This document shows, piece after piece, positions 1 to 13,400 of a DNA stretch of 64,000 nt. The position numbers and the translations under genes were made by a program. The stretch is from Pachyseris speciosa (taxonomy: Eukaryota; Cnidaria; Anthozoa; Scleractinia; Pachyseridae), in contig JAEMWC010000122.1 in NCBI GenBank assembly GCA_016490735.1, forward strand, positions 585,001 to 649,000. Reading direction: 5' to 3'. A model generated the notes under the pieces. It had not been told where the DNA came from. It saw only the letters and a list, made by a program, of their open reading frames with translations, and ran no database searches. How positions within the stretch are numbered: the first letter of the stretch is position 1; each line of letters begins with the position of its first letter.

Positions 1-49
1 CAGTCTCACTATATATTTTTTATTTTGTTATTTGTTTACACACTAATTT

Positions 50-430
50 GCCAAGAGACTTGAGATATTGTTCAAAGCTGGCAATCATCCCTTGCAGTGA
101 TCTGAGCTGGTAGTCATTTCCATCTTTGGTTCTGACAGTGAATAAGAACTTGCTCAGCAATTCATTGAGTTGAGCAGTAGATAGTTCTTCAACGTTCCTG
201 AGCTCTTCCTTTGAAGAAAGATTTTTAACAGGCTTGCATCTCTGTCAGTCTGCTCTCATGGTTTTGTTTTCTTGCTCATTTATGAAGTCATCTATTGTTC
301 CGTCAAGGAGAGCAAATCTTGGCACTTCTTCCACCATTTTGTTGTCACAGAAAGCTGCGCACTTGTTGCCCACAACTGTCTATTGTTTGTGTCTCCGACT
401 GGATGAACGATGTAATTTCACAGTTGTTAT
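50..430 (-). pseudogene. Crypton/KCTD1-type tyrosine-recombinase N-terminal relic
   Basis: Reading the minus strand from an ATG near 336 gives MVEEVPRFALLDGTIDDFIN then EQENKTMRAD, a stop, then EELRNVEELSTAQLNELLSK and FLFTVRTKDGNDYQLRSLQG. This resembles the core-binding domain that precedes the recombinase in Crypton-derived proteins (ZMYM, QRICH1, KCTD1-like families). In-frame stops and the absence of the catalytic domain mark it as a decayed fragment. Family assignment is from memory of the motif pattern and is moderate. Confidence 0.5.
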
Positions 431-589
431 AGCTTTTCTGATTGGTTGCTTGTGTATTTCGTATGCAGTCTTTTTTCAATGAATAAATTTCAGTATGTAT
501 GAAATAAATCAACTTCCCACTCCACCAAGATTACATCAGTAAATTCAAAACAAATATTGGCACTTCTTCCAACATTCCACCAAATATTG

Positions 590-1815
590 GCATATATAAA
601 AATCTTCTCAACCATCCAAAACGCATAGTGCTGGACAAGTTTTCTTCTCAGCCTCGTTTTTTATCATTCGGAGTTCCTCAAGGTTCTGTTCTTGGACTGA
701 TATTGTTTTCTCTATATATTTCTCCTTTGCAAGACGTAATTCTGGCTCACGGCTTAAATGCAATGATGTGCACTGACAACTCTCAGCTTTACATTGTCAT
801 GAGACAAAGCAATCATACAAGAGCATTAGAGGATCTCACGCTTTGCATCCAAGATATTATGTCGTGGAATGTTTCTAACATGCTTAAATGTAACCCAAAG
901 AAGACTGAAGTCATTCACTTCTCCTCATGTTTTTCACAGGCTGAACCAATCGCATCTATCAAAGTTGGAGACAATCGAAATCCTGAGTAATGTAGTCAAA
1001 GACCTTGGGGTCACACTCGACTGTCATCTTACTTTTAAAGCTTATATCAACAACATTTCCGCTTTGCTTCATGTTCTGTTCACTACATCAGGAAAATTAG
1101 GAAATTTCTATCTAACACTGCTACGGAGCGTCTCATAGTGCTTTTATTCCTTCCAAATTGGATTACTGCAATAGTATTCTTTATGGTCTACACTCCTATG
1201 AGTTAAAGAAACTACAGGTTGCAAAACACAGCTGCAAGGCTAACAGTCAGAGCAAAAAAGTCGGCCCACATCTGACTCTGATATTAAAGAACCTTCAATG
1301 GCTTCCTATTAAAGAAGTTCTCCACGGCTTTGCTTCAGCTTATTTAGATGAACTCCTATCTCATTTCACACCTCAGCATCCACTACAGCCACAACAGTTA
1401 AATTTGTTGTCAATTCCAAAGACTAAAGCTCTCAGGCTAAACGGGGCAACAATGTTGCGGCAACAATGTGAGCTTGCGCATGTTTCCATGATGTTTCCCC
1501 GTTTAGCCACCCGAGGAAACATTGTTGCCTCGTTTAGCCAGAGCTTAAAACTGCTTCCTATGGTGACAGATCTTTTTCAGTCATTGCACCTAGGCTTGGG
1601 AATGATTTGCCATATTCCATTAAACAATGTTCCACTGTTGACTGTTTTAAATTAAAATTAAAAACTCTTCTCTTCAAAAGAGTGTTCTTAGGTTAGGGTT
1701 TATAATTGGGGCCACTTTTTTTATAAGTAAACTATTGTAAAAAGCACTGAGACTTCCACAGGTTGTATAATGCATTTTTAAGAACCTATTTATTATTATT
1801 ATTATTATAATTATT
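590..1815 (+). mobile_element. CR1/L2-like non-LTR retrotransposon relic, 5'-truncated
   Basis: The plus strand carries decayed reverse transcriptase: FGVPQGSVLGLILFSLYISP (the conserved GVPQGSVLGPLLF block), MCTDNSQLY (a damaged YADDTQLY active site), then a different frame with LDYCNSILYGLHSYELKKLQ and LQWLPIKE. The 3' end is an (ATT)n tract at 1791-1815, typical for this clade. Several frameshifts and a 105-bp insertion at 1435-1539 break it. Confidence 0.8.
1435..1539. mobile_element. 105-bp MITE with ~22-bp inverted ends
   Basis: The ends are GGCTAAACGGGGCAACAATG and its near-perfect inverse CATTGTTGCCTCGTTTAGCC. It interrupts the CR1/L2 relic, so it inserted later. No clear target duplication was found. 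Confidence 0.55.
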
Positions 1816-1919
1816 ACCTGTTAATTGCTGAATTTAATGTGACTAATAAACTGAAGTGATGATTAGCAAGTGCACAAACTCAGATGTCCAACATTTGTGG
1901 AAAAACAAGATTCAAATAC

Positions 1920-1992
1920 CTTATGCGTATCCTCTCACACTTTGGACATTTTCCTTGAACAAAACATTCCTTGTGAAACGATGCACGGCAAC
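1920..1992 (-). CDS. RUBCN: RUBCN RH exon ([20 protein letters not shown])
   Basis: It encodes the last zinc ligands (FHKECF and CPKCERI). The donor is AG/GTATTT with two bases of a codon carried out, so at least one more short coding exon should follow; none was recognised at 1-1900, so the gene probably ends left of the window. Confidence 0.93.
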
Positions 1993-2812
1993 CTGCAAAG
2001 AAAAAGAAAGAAAATGATTGACCAGCGGATCTGTCTTTATTAAGCCATCTCCTCTCTGAGACTCCTCATGGGTTGAAAACATTGATTGCTGGTTACCATA
2101 AGACAGTGCAGAATTGGCCCTAAATTGAACTTACACTAGACGGGAGATGGTACGTTGTACCTTTCTGGCTTCCTGGGCACAAACCCTGGTGCAAGATGTT
2201 AGATTAGAAAGCACAGCACAGTATAGCCTGTTTACACAGCGTTTTCCTCATAAGATCCATGCACAAACCCTGTCAAGAATAATTGAACACAACTACTGTG
2301 CTCACTTCACTCATGCCCTTGCTTTGCTCACTAATCTGCTTCACTGTGTTATACATGTACTGGTAAGTTCAAACATTAATGACAGACCTGAACACTGGAC
2401 AACTCTGTTAAGTTGAAAAGGAAATATGACATCATCTCCATTCTTGCAATATTCACAAATAAATCCTTTGGCAAGACATAGCTACATGGGGATTGAAAAG
2501 TGAAATTCAGAGATGATGTGAGTACCAGATTATTGCACAAGAAGGAACAGGTAAGTTTTAGATCATAGTAATTTGCATTAAATTAGTTGTAGTAATGGCC
2601 AATCAAGACCTGTCAGTCTTTTCTTTGTGACAATCAGCCATTGCATCCATTTGTTCATAAGTTTACAAAGACCCATCTTTTTAGACAACCTTTTTTTGTA
2701 ATTTTATAAATCTATTTTCATTTTTTATTCTTTCATTAACTTTTTCTGTACCTTAGAATTGTAAAGCGCCATAGAGCAGTTAAGGTATAATTATGGCACT
2801 ATATATTAAATG

Positions 2813-2861
<49 letters not shown>

Positions 2862-5800
2862 GTTATTATTATTTACAAGTCAGTGAAGTATGATCATCAA
2901 TGTAAGTGAAGTCCTCAGAAGAACTTGTTTGTGCCATCATCATCATCAGCTGATGGTAATAAGTCACTGGACATTGACCTGATTGGTTAACAAACTCATG
3001 ATGTTACTGGCTAAGATGACTGTAAAAAGAGATAAATTAAAATACTTTGATCCATCCCTTACAAGTCAAATACCATGCTTCATTAGTAAACCACCTTTCT
3101 AGAGTGATTCTATAGAAGAATTATTCACATGCTATGGGTAATGATAGATGACTTTTTAAAAAGATATTTTTTACTTGCCGGCAATAATTCTGCAAGCTAG
3201 TGGAAGATCACAAATACCTGGCCACTACACAGAAGTGGCCTCTTTCTGCTAGGAAATGTTGATGATCAGTGACATCACTGAGTAATCAATGGGTAATCAA
3301 TGAGTAATCACCTGATTGTTCATTAATTATTGGCGAAGATCAGTAGGTAATCAATGACTAATCAATGACCAAAAATGTTGTGGTCTATGATTACTTATCA
3401 GTGACATTGATTATTGACTGTAGATTACCCATCAGTTACTCATTGATTACACAGATATCATTGTGCTGAAAATCTATTGCAAATTTCTGCCATTTTTCTT
3501 TATTATAACTGAAATTTTTAACCATACAAAACAGCACTGTCAGAATAAAACGATGATTATTCCTGAAGCCTGAACTCCTGTGAAGTTATAGTGAATGCTC
3601 CTCAATCAAATGAGTTGAGCGCTCTACGAAATACATTCTACCCAGGAAATGCTAAAATGTTTTTCAAAAGCGATCTTTATCACTTTTATACTATTTTTAT
3701 TAAATTACCCTAATATTTTTCATAAATAATAATTCAGGGTAGCCCATAGGGTAGCCCATGGGCCCTGGTACAGGTTTTGTCTGCACTCCAGTATAACTGA
3801 CAAATGAAATGATGACTTCGTTGACCAATCAGGTCAGCAACAAGAGAGTTTATACAGCAGCTAGTGGCGATTCACAACTCAATTGACTCTGATGATGGCT
3901 TCTCCTTCTCAGAACTACACTCACCTGTGCTAGATGATATAGTTTTGAGCACAAGCCCTTCACCAGAGTGACTCCATCATAAAATACCACCATAATTTTT
4001 TCTTTTTTTAATTTTTTTAAATTATCCTCTCCCCGTCGAGGCTTTTCAGGGATAATGATACAAATACAAACTATGTGAGAAACAAATAATTCAAATAAAC
4101 TCAACATGATAAGACTCCCAACTGGCCGGAGGCAAACCAGTTGGCTATTTACAAGGATGACCAAGGAGTTGAACCAGGGACTACCCAGAACAACACCAGC
4201 TAGTGGCCAGAGCGGGATTTGAACCCGGGACAACCGCATTGAAATTCAGCACCCTAACCGCTCAGCCACTCCTGCCTCCATCAATCAGCATGCATTCTTT
4301 TTCAGGTTGCTTACATTTTGTGAGCAAGTTGCACAGGTATACACTTGGAAGGTACCCATTTGAAGTCATAACTCCCAAAAACCAGACATCAAAAAAGTAC
4401 AGAACTGGATAAGTCTCCCACTATATTCAGAAGTGTATTTAACTAAGAACTAAGGAACTGGGCTGAAGGTGAGACGTATTCAGTAGAACTGAAAATATGA
4501 GTCTATTGATGTGCAGAGTTTGAGGCAATTGAAAAGCTTGACCATGATGGTTAAGTCAATAAATGTTATACCTGGCACTGGTTTATGTGATTCAAGGATT
4601 CAATTGCCAAACCACGCAAAAACAACTGAAGATCTCCATCGCGGGCCTGCAGGTGACAAATTTGATATTTTCATCAAGAGTTAAACAACGTTATAACATG
4701 GAACCAACCATGGTGTTGAACCTAATAAAACTTGTGGTTTAGTTATCAGCATGGCAAAAAATGCTTTATGTTGACAACCATTCCAGACCCAGCAGAAAGA
4801 AAACAACACTGAGTCACCAATCAACTAAGCATTGCTTCAATCCCCAGGATTCCACAGGGGACAGCTTAAGCTACAAAATGTCATCAAGTGTTGGTACGGA
4901 TGATAATTGTATTGTTAAAGAGTAGTTTTTTTTGCTTGTTTAAGTTTATCTTTCTTTTTCTGCAATGTATCTTCTATATCTAGCAAAATAAAATGGTTGT
5001 TGTTGTTGTTAAAGAAAATATCCAAATCCCTTATACAGAAGATTTATCGGTTATACCACTTCCTCCACCCCACCACTGGGAATCCCAGTTAAGCTTAGTA
5101 AGACCTTTCTCCTTTAAGAATTGTTTTCAATCAGGGCCTTCTGTTATAATTATCATAATTTTTATTTGTTGCAGCAGGCAAAAATGTACATTGGAATAAT
5201 ATTCCACTCTTAGTGAAAACCATTAACTGAATTTGTGGTCTCAGTAACAGCTGCAAACTGGTGATTTGGCTTATGAATTGTGTTTGGATATCTAGCTAAT
5301 CATATGCACAGATGTCACTGCAGCTACATACAGTTCAATAACACCTAAATTTTGATTCAAATGAAGACAGATTGCTTTCAAGTCACCTGTAAAAGGTCAT
5401 GCATAGAATAGAGATGGGGATCTCCACAGATGTAATCTGGCAGTCTCCTGTACTGTTCAGCTAATCTGCATGGGTACAAATAGAAACATTTTGATTGCTA
5501 GTTATTAGTGAAACCTTATAAAGACCAATTATTACAGTGTATAAGATAACAAGTTGACAAAAAGGGTCTTTGTAAGTTTAGAAACTCACTCATTTGCTTT
5601 CCTACATGTCTGCATGAATGTCTTGAAGAAATGAAGCTGTTGTCGAATATCCTGTTAAGAAGGCACACAAGGAATTCAGGGCAATCAGTTAATGAAAGAA
5701 AATGTGTTCATTATGTCACCGATGACTTGCTGTAAACAGGAGATAATTTAGGATCACCATCCCCACATCAATCGTTTTTCCAAACAAAACAACATTAATC

Positions 5801-5974
5801 AGAAAAACATTCTGATATTCAAGAAATGAAGACTTGCCAAAGCACAATATGAACAAAAAGCACCATGCTGGGGTAAATCACAGAATTGTATAAAGCACTA
5901 AAAAACACCTTTAGCCCCTTATTCTCATTCCTTGGGCCTAAAAGGGACCAAGTCTAGGAGTGGGCAAAGTTTCT

Positions 5975-6005
<31 letters not shown>

Positions 6006-6010
6006 TATTA

Positions 6011-6041
<31 letters not shown>

Positions 6042-7407
6042 TGTGAATGATATATGAAATAAATCATACAGTTGGTTAGAGCATCGCACCAGTAATCGCG
6101 AGGTCACAGGTTCAAACCCCGTTGAAGTCCTGAATTTTTTTCAGGCTTCTTTTTGGAATTGCATAAATTGCGTTCACAACTGCGAGGATCATTCTTCATT
6201 TGATATTATCATTATTATTATTATTATCTCTTTTATCACAGTCTTTGCTGGTGTTCTTTTTGTGCATCAGCCGGGCGCAAACCATGCACCTAGAGCATCA
6301 GTCACTCAAGTCAATCATTCTGTCATACACTGAGCACCTTTCTGAGGATTCAGCATGCAGATCTTTTGAATCTCTGTCATAGTAGCTCTCTCTGATACTT
6401 TCTTGATGTTTTCTACCATGCCCTTCTTTACTGTACCAAGTGCACCTACAACCACAGGGATCACTACAGTTTTCATATGGCACATTCTCTGTATTTCTAG
6501 TTCTAGGTCTTTGTACTTGCTTTTTTTTTCAGTTTCCTTCAGTGCGATGTTTCTATCTGATGGAACAGTCATATCAATCAGTTTGCAGGTGGAATTCACT
6601 GAATCTTTAACGATGATGTCTGGTCTATTTGCTGTTATAGTTCTATCGGTATTGACTGGCATGTCCCACGTGATGGTGATGTTGTTACCTTTATTGTACA
6701 TCACAGTCTCTGGCTTGTGTTCGTACCATTTGTCTGTAATCTCTATATCATGATCTTTACAGATGCTCCAATGGAGATATGCTGCAGCATTATTGTGCCT
6801 GGAGATGTACTCTGTTTTGGCTAATACCTCACATCCAGATACAATACGGTCCACTGTCTCTTCATGTTGCGATTCAACACATTCTGCATTTGCTCTCCAC
6901 TTGCTGGCCACATATTACTTTCTAGTAGTTTCTGGTGTTTATTGCCTGGTCTTGAGCTGCTACAAGTAGTCCCTCTGTTTCTCCTTTCAAATTACTTGAT
7001 AACCATTTGTTGGTGGTGACTGTGTCTACATGAGGCTTCTCTAGGATCTTTGGATACTGGCCATGCAATGCTTTGTTTTTCCACTTTTCTTCTTTCATTG
7101 ACTTCATCTTGGACTTAAACACGTGTTTCAGGGCTTTAGCATTTTCAGAGGCAGATTTATCTTCTCTGTACTCAATCTCTGGCATTGTTACTTCCCTTTT
7201 GAATTTAGTAGCATTCTTGGATATTGACATTTTGGCGTTAGATCTTTCATGTTTAAGCGCCTGCTTTGGATATTGCCCTTCTTTGTGCTTCAGATAGTGA
7301 TCAAGCCCTATTGTTGCTGTTTTGAATGCTGTTTCTACATCAATCAGGCCCCTACCTCCATCTTTTCCTGGGATGTACAGCCTTTCCACATCTGCTTTAG
7401 CATGTAC

Positions 7408-7457
<50 letters not shown>

Positions 7458-10400
7458 GCATTAGCATTATTATTATTATGTGTCCCAAATCACAGCAATG
7501 TCATGCTGGAGGTTCTGGCGCAAGCTGCAACAAGCAGCCTCAGCAATCCAAAACTCGTCTCAGGATCCGGGCTGGGCCCAACAGCACGGTCTTCTGTATT
7601 GTGTGGGCTGGAAGCCCGACATGGATATCCTCTAGGTATTTTTCCAGTCTGTCTGTATAGGTCCCCAATGCTCCTATAACAATTGGTGTAGTGGTAACCT
7701 TTTTCAGCTTCCAGAGGGTTTTATTATTATTATTATTATTTTTCTATTTATTATTACTATTATTATTATCATTTGTCTTCTTGTCACAAATTTGCCAGCG
7801 CACATGTTTAACACACACCACTGCACGGACGGATTAAACAGAAGCTCGGTCATCTTCACGTGTCGTGCACGTGACTTGAGTGACCTTCTGTGTAGTGGAG
7901 TGATCTTCCATGCGGAACGGAACGTCCAAAGATGTTTTCAAAGCAAACCTAATTTATTCTTTTCATTTTTTTCTGCAATATGCTTCGATGAGTAATTTCG
8001 GAGGTTTCTTTGGCCATATCTCAAATCTTAAACTGTTTGATAAGCATTTTCTTTCTCAAACACCAGGCAGAAATATCCACCGAATGGCGTAATTAGACAT
8101 TTAGCAATAAATAAACAATTTCACTTCATGAATGATATATGAAATAAATCATATATGAACTGCGGAAATGAAATGAAATGAAGAATGATCCTCGCAGTTG
8201 TGAATGCAATTTATGCAATTGTGAAAAGAAGCCTGAAAAAAATCCAGGACTTCAACAGGGTTTGAACCTGTGACCTCGCGATACCGGTGTGATGCTCTAA
8301 CCAACTGAGCTAATTGAAGCCACTGATGTTGGGAGCAGGTCAATTTTGGGTTCATATGTTCCCGTGAAAGGAGTGAGTGTAATAATATATGAAATAAATC
8401 ATATATGAACTGCGGAAATGAAATCAAATGAAGAATGATCCTTGCAGTTGTGAATGCAATTTATGCAATTGCAAAAAGAAGCCTGAAAAAAATTCAGGAG
8501 TTCACTGCCTCTGGTGCATATAACCCAGGTTCGACTCACAGTGGCAACCTCAGTGGTTTTTTCTCTTTTATTGCTTTGTTTTTTACAAGTATTATTATTG
8601 TTATCAACGGTTGAGCTGTAAAGCAATTTGGAAATTTTAAAGGCATATTTGTTGATGAATAGGGTTCTATGAATATTCACTACAAGCAAAATAATTAATA
8701 GACTTGAATATCATGATCTTACGGTGGCTTTGAAGGGACATGCATTTCTCTCACTTTTTTTTGGAATTGATGCGAGTTAGCTTGCGACTTAGCTTGCGAG
8801 TTAGCTTGCTACTTAGCTTGCGAGTTAGCTTGCGACTTAGCTTACGACTTAGCTTGCGACTTAGCTTGCGAGTTAGCTTGCGAGTTAGCTTGCGAGTTAG
8901 CTTGCGACTTAGCTTGCGACTTAGCTTGCGAGTTAGCTTGCTACTTAGCTTGCTACTTAGCTTGCGAGTTAGCTTGCGAGTTAGCTTGCGAGTTAGCTTG
9001 CAACTTAGCTTGCGAGTTAGCTTGCGACTTAGCTTGCGAGTTAGCTTGCTACTTAGCTTGCGAGTTAGCTTGCGAGTTAGCTTGCTACTTAGCTTGCTAC
9101 TAGTCTCAGACCATGTGACACTGCTAGGCCTGGTTACCCTCAGAAACAATATGGAGTCCATGGTTCGAGATCGGGAATTGAACCAGGTATTTTGTCAGTT
9201 GTTTTGCTTTACTCCGGTTTACGAAGTAAATATTTCAACAACTAACGTATTTTATATTGTCGCCAGATTTTCACATTTTTGAAAGAGAAGAGGAATGTCG
9301 AGGAAACCGTGTGTCAGACCTTCAAGGATGAGATGGTAAAGTCATATCTTTATTGATGTTGTGTTTACGTAATATTTATTTTCCTTCTCGTTAGCTCTGG
9401 CTTTTAAGCTCGCGAAAAGCGTAGTTTATTTTTTAAATAAGCTTAAGTAATGTATATGTGGTCACTGCTCCAAAGAACATTTTTTTGTGTGTGTTGACCA
9501 CCCAAATAGTGTTTCATTGTTGACATATCCAAAAACATCGTTCATACTTATTTGTGTTTGAATTGATTGTCTTCGTATGAAAATTAGTGATGATCGTGGT
9601 ATAAGATCAGTTTCATCTTGTTGCACGGTGTGTCCAGGCTGACTATAACGTACAGATAAACTAATACGTAGTGACTGAATACCCCGAGCAAGCTCCGAAT
9701 TATGTTCAAATGAACTACGAATTTGAAACGCCCATATGGCCATCCGGCCCGAGTTAATGTGTTCCTATGTAGTCCAAGTCGATCGTAGTTCAGCTTTCAG
9801 AGCTTTGGTAAACATATGCATTCCTGTTCAAAGGTACGTATATAGCGTGACAGATGCGTGACTCCTCTGTCTTGCAGTGTAACTTGCTCAGAATCTCTTT
9901 AAAAATCCATTTGATCTGACGTTAGGGGTTCGGTTCAACTCACAAAGGACTCTCAGGACTTGGCTTTAACCATATTGGTGTGTGCAGAGTTTTTAACATA
10001 CATCATTTGAGCAAAAAGTTTTCAGTATGTCTGGGATTTTTATCAGAAACACAGGGCTTAACTATGCACACAATCCCCAAATGACGGAGCAAGTGTTCTC
10101 CTCGCAACAGGTATTCGTTTTTTTTTTAAGTTGTCACTAATCATAATGTATTTCCGGCCTGCCAATACAAGCTGTTGTCTCGTGAATAAAAGGACTTCAC
10201 CACAATACTAAACAATGAATATTAGTGGAGAATGGCAATAAACGGCAATTACATTTTACTACCGTCTTCAAATTTGTCCATGTCTTGTTTCATAAACATT
10301 TCAGTTACTTTAAAAATAAAAATAAAAAAGAAAAGAAAAAACAATTGAAGGGCTGAGGGCATAAACTGCCTAATTTGTATGAGTAATTTTCGGCCGTTTT

Positions 10401-13400
10401 TTTAGTTCGCTTGGATTTGTCCCAATTTTTGCATGTGAACTGCATTTTGATTCAAAAACATTGTCCCGTATTTTTTTTCACCGATTTCTTTTTCGTTTTC
10501 GAGAAATAACGTATGCAAAAAAAACACCTAAAACTACACATAGGCAGTTTATGCCCTCAGCCCTTCCATTTTATATAGCTTAATATTTGTGGTGCATAGG
10601 AAAACACTATGAACAGCACCCAACTCAATGTACCGGCTTTCTTCTTTCTATCTAGATGGATTTTGCAGCTGTGCAAATGGCCAGCGATCAGGACTTCCAA
10701 TCTCTTGGTCTCACAAGAAGAGGAGACATACTTGCTCTGCGATCGTTCGTTTTAACTGACGTGGATGACCCTGATAAAGAAAAGGAAGGGAAGAAAAGAA
10801 AGCTCCTAGAACTAACAAAACAACTCGCCTCCAAATCAACGAAAAAGAAAACAGGCTCTCCTAGTCCCAGGGGTACAGTGCGGTCATTAGAGGACGACAG
10901 CCCATCGCTAACGCAACGTTCTAAAAGAATACAAATTGGCTGGATGCACTTTAATGACAAAGAAAAGTGTTACGTTGCCGTGCGCATGGCAAAACGAGGA
11001 GGAACGAGAGAATTATCATTTCCACTTCAGGCGACATCGGGAGAGATCATGGATGCAATGAAAGATGTATTCTTTCAGGATGGGATGTCCCTATTTGGTC
11101 CTACGCACGAAATGACATTTAAACTAGGAAACTTTCGATGCGAGGAAATAAACGAGGAGTTCACTTTGGCACAGTACATTGCTCAGCACAAATTAACGAA
11201 AGTACGACTGTACATCTTATCGAAAACCAGCATTAGCAAGAAGCCAGAGAAGGTGAGTGCATATGATTCTGACAGCGAGGACAACACTGACTTACTGACA
11301 CCTGTTTTTGAGACCACCAGCAGACATCTGATTTGCTTGGCTGTTCGGAGGAAAGGGAATCTCTCAAAGCATCGCAAGAAAAAGAGTATCAGGCCTCTTT
11401 AGCTAAAGACCAAGCAAAAGAAAGAGAGAAGCGAGAGGAGCTCCTTAGATGCAAAGAAAAGACCGCAAGACAAGAAAATCTGCGTGAAGCACGGGCTAGC
11501 AGAGTGTCTGATGAGCCAGATGTAAAGACACCTCATATCAAAGTTTCCGTAAGACATCCGACTTTAGGTGTTCAAACGTGCAGATTTGAGAAGAGAGGAG
11601 AAGTAGGCACTGTCTGAACCCTTGCCTGCCCATTGAAACTGTTGATAGAGTGATGCTTTGTATGTCTGAATGCGATGAATGCCCACCTTTTCCAGATGAG
11701 GATGTTTATTTCCAAGGATTTGGATCAATGTCAAGTGAGTCATTGGATTCCACTACGGAATGCGACGAAATCATCATCTCTCCTTTTTGTGTTTCAGAGA
11801 AACTACCTCCTATTTTGATGGAAGGGGATGAAATGTGAGTAGTGTCAATAACTTGAAGATTTTTCGTTCTGATATCTTCGTCTTTATCTTGAAATGCTAG
11901 CTTGGGGTTAGTTTTCTTGCTGACAGTTTGACATCAGCAATTCTTTTCTTGTCTTTCAGTTTTAGTTGTAATGATAATGAACCACCTGCTCATGCACACC
12001 AGGAGGATACATTGCATACAAGTGACAAAAAGGTAACTCTTTTTTGTTCTCCTAGGAAAAAATGTATGATTACAATTTTGTTATAATTGTATAATATTTT
12101 TGAAAACTATACTCCATAGATGCGACATAACCGGATAGACTATAAATGGGTATCTTGTAGAAAAAGTTCGTAAAAATTATTGCCCATAGACGAAGTTCGC
12201 TAACATTTCACAGCATCGTTGATAAGGCCACTGATATGTTTGACACAACTTTGCTTTGTAGTCGGTACAGTGAATGGACAAAAACAAAGTAAACACGAGC
12301 CGAAAGCTGTTCTAGCAAAAAACGGTATGTAGGCAAGCAATACATTTCCTTTTAGGAACAAAATATGATCGATTTTACTGGTCCCTTGCAAACAGGCACG
12401 TAATTAATTGTTTTTGAAGACACTTCGGCTGGGTTCTGTTCTCGGTGATTGCTCGATCGCAAACAAAAATGGCCTTCCAAGCCAAAACACTGGCAAACTT
12501 ATTTGTGGAAGCAATTCAGCATCTCACAAAAACGGTTACCATGCTGTTGGATCGTTGTAAGATTTCACCAGGTATTACACGAGTCAACATGACAACCAAC
12601 CTGATAACCAACAACACAATAACCAACCCTAGTAGGCCGGATTATAACCAGACAAAAGTTGTCGAGACTTGCAAAATATGCAGCGAGAGTAACGTTTCTC
12701 ATCCATGAGCTGCCTCACATGAACCTTTGATTTTTTTTCTTATGACATATTTATGTCTCTGACTACATTTCTAGGCAGAAGAGCCTACTCAAAATATGGA
12801 AAGAAGAGGATCTCCAGGGTACCAGTTTCGACAGCGCTATTTAAAAGAGATTATGAGTGGCATTGAAGGATCGGAGGTGGAGGAACAGCCCCAACAAGTA
12901 CACGAAAGTTTTTAAATTTTACTTTCTAGGAACACAAATGGTTTCAGAATGAGTTGTTAAAGCAGTTATTAGTTTTATGTGCGATGGAATGTTCAGTTTA
13001 GTTTGAAAGTCGACACGGAACATGGATTTTCATAATACCACTATCCCTTAATGGGGTTTTATTTGTTAAACTGGTGTTGAATCCATCGTGTGAAATTAAT
13101 AATTGATCTCTCTGTTTATCAAGTCACATGGAAGGATGGAAGTCAAGGATGGAAGTTCTTGAGATGGTGGCTGATAATGGAGACACCAGAAGCATCACCA
13201 TTGACCGGGCAAACATCGTCCAAGAAATGCTAAGCCTGTACAGTGACAAAAGTTTAACTGGGTCACTTTTAAATGTTAATTTCTTAAATGAACCCGAGGT
13301 GGATTTCGATGGGGTAAAGAGAGAGGCATTTACCCTTTTCTGGGAAAAGGTGCTTCCAATATATTTTGATGGTACAAATAGCTATGTTCCGCGAATTTCA

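Noticed and set aside
3890..4000. Third hammerhead ribozyme (CTGATGATGGCTTCTCC)
   Set aside because: No GAAA partner or closing stem II follows; only a decayed resemblance to Penelope ends.
4993..5199. Open frame starting poly-Val
   Set aside because: A (GTT)n run extends a random frame; no similarity.
7322..7488. Long poly-Ile/poly-Tyr open frames
   Set aside because: They are translations of the (ATT)n microsatellite.
8740..9282. Open frames with repeated LSLRVSLR or KLTRKLSR
   Set aside because: A 12-bp DNA period divides by three, so all frames stay open; this is a transposon subterminal array, not a protein.
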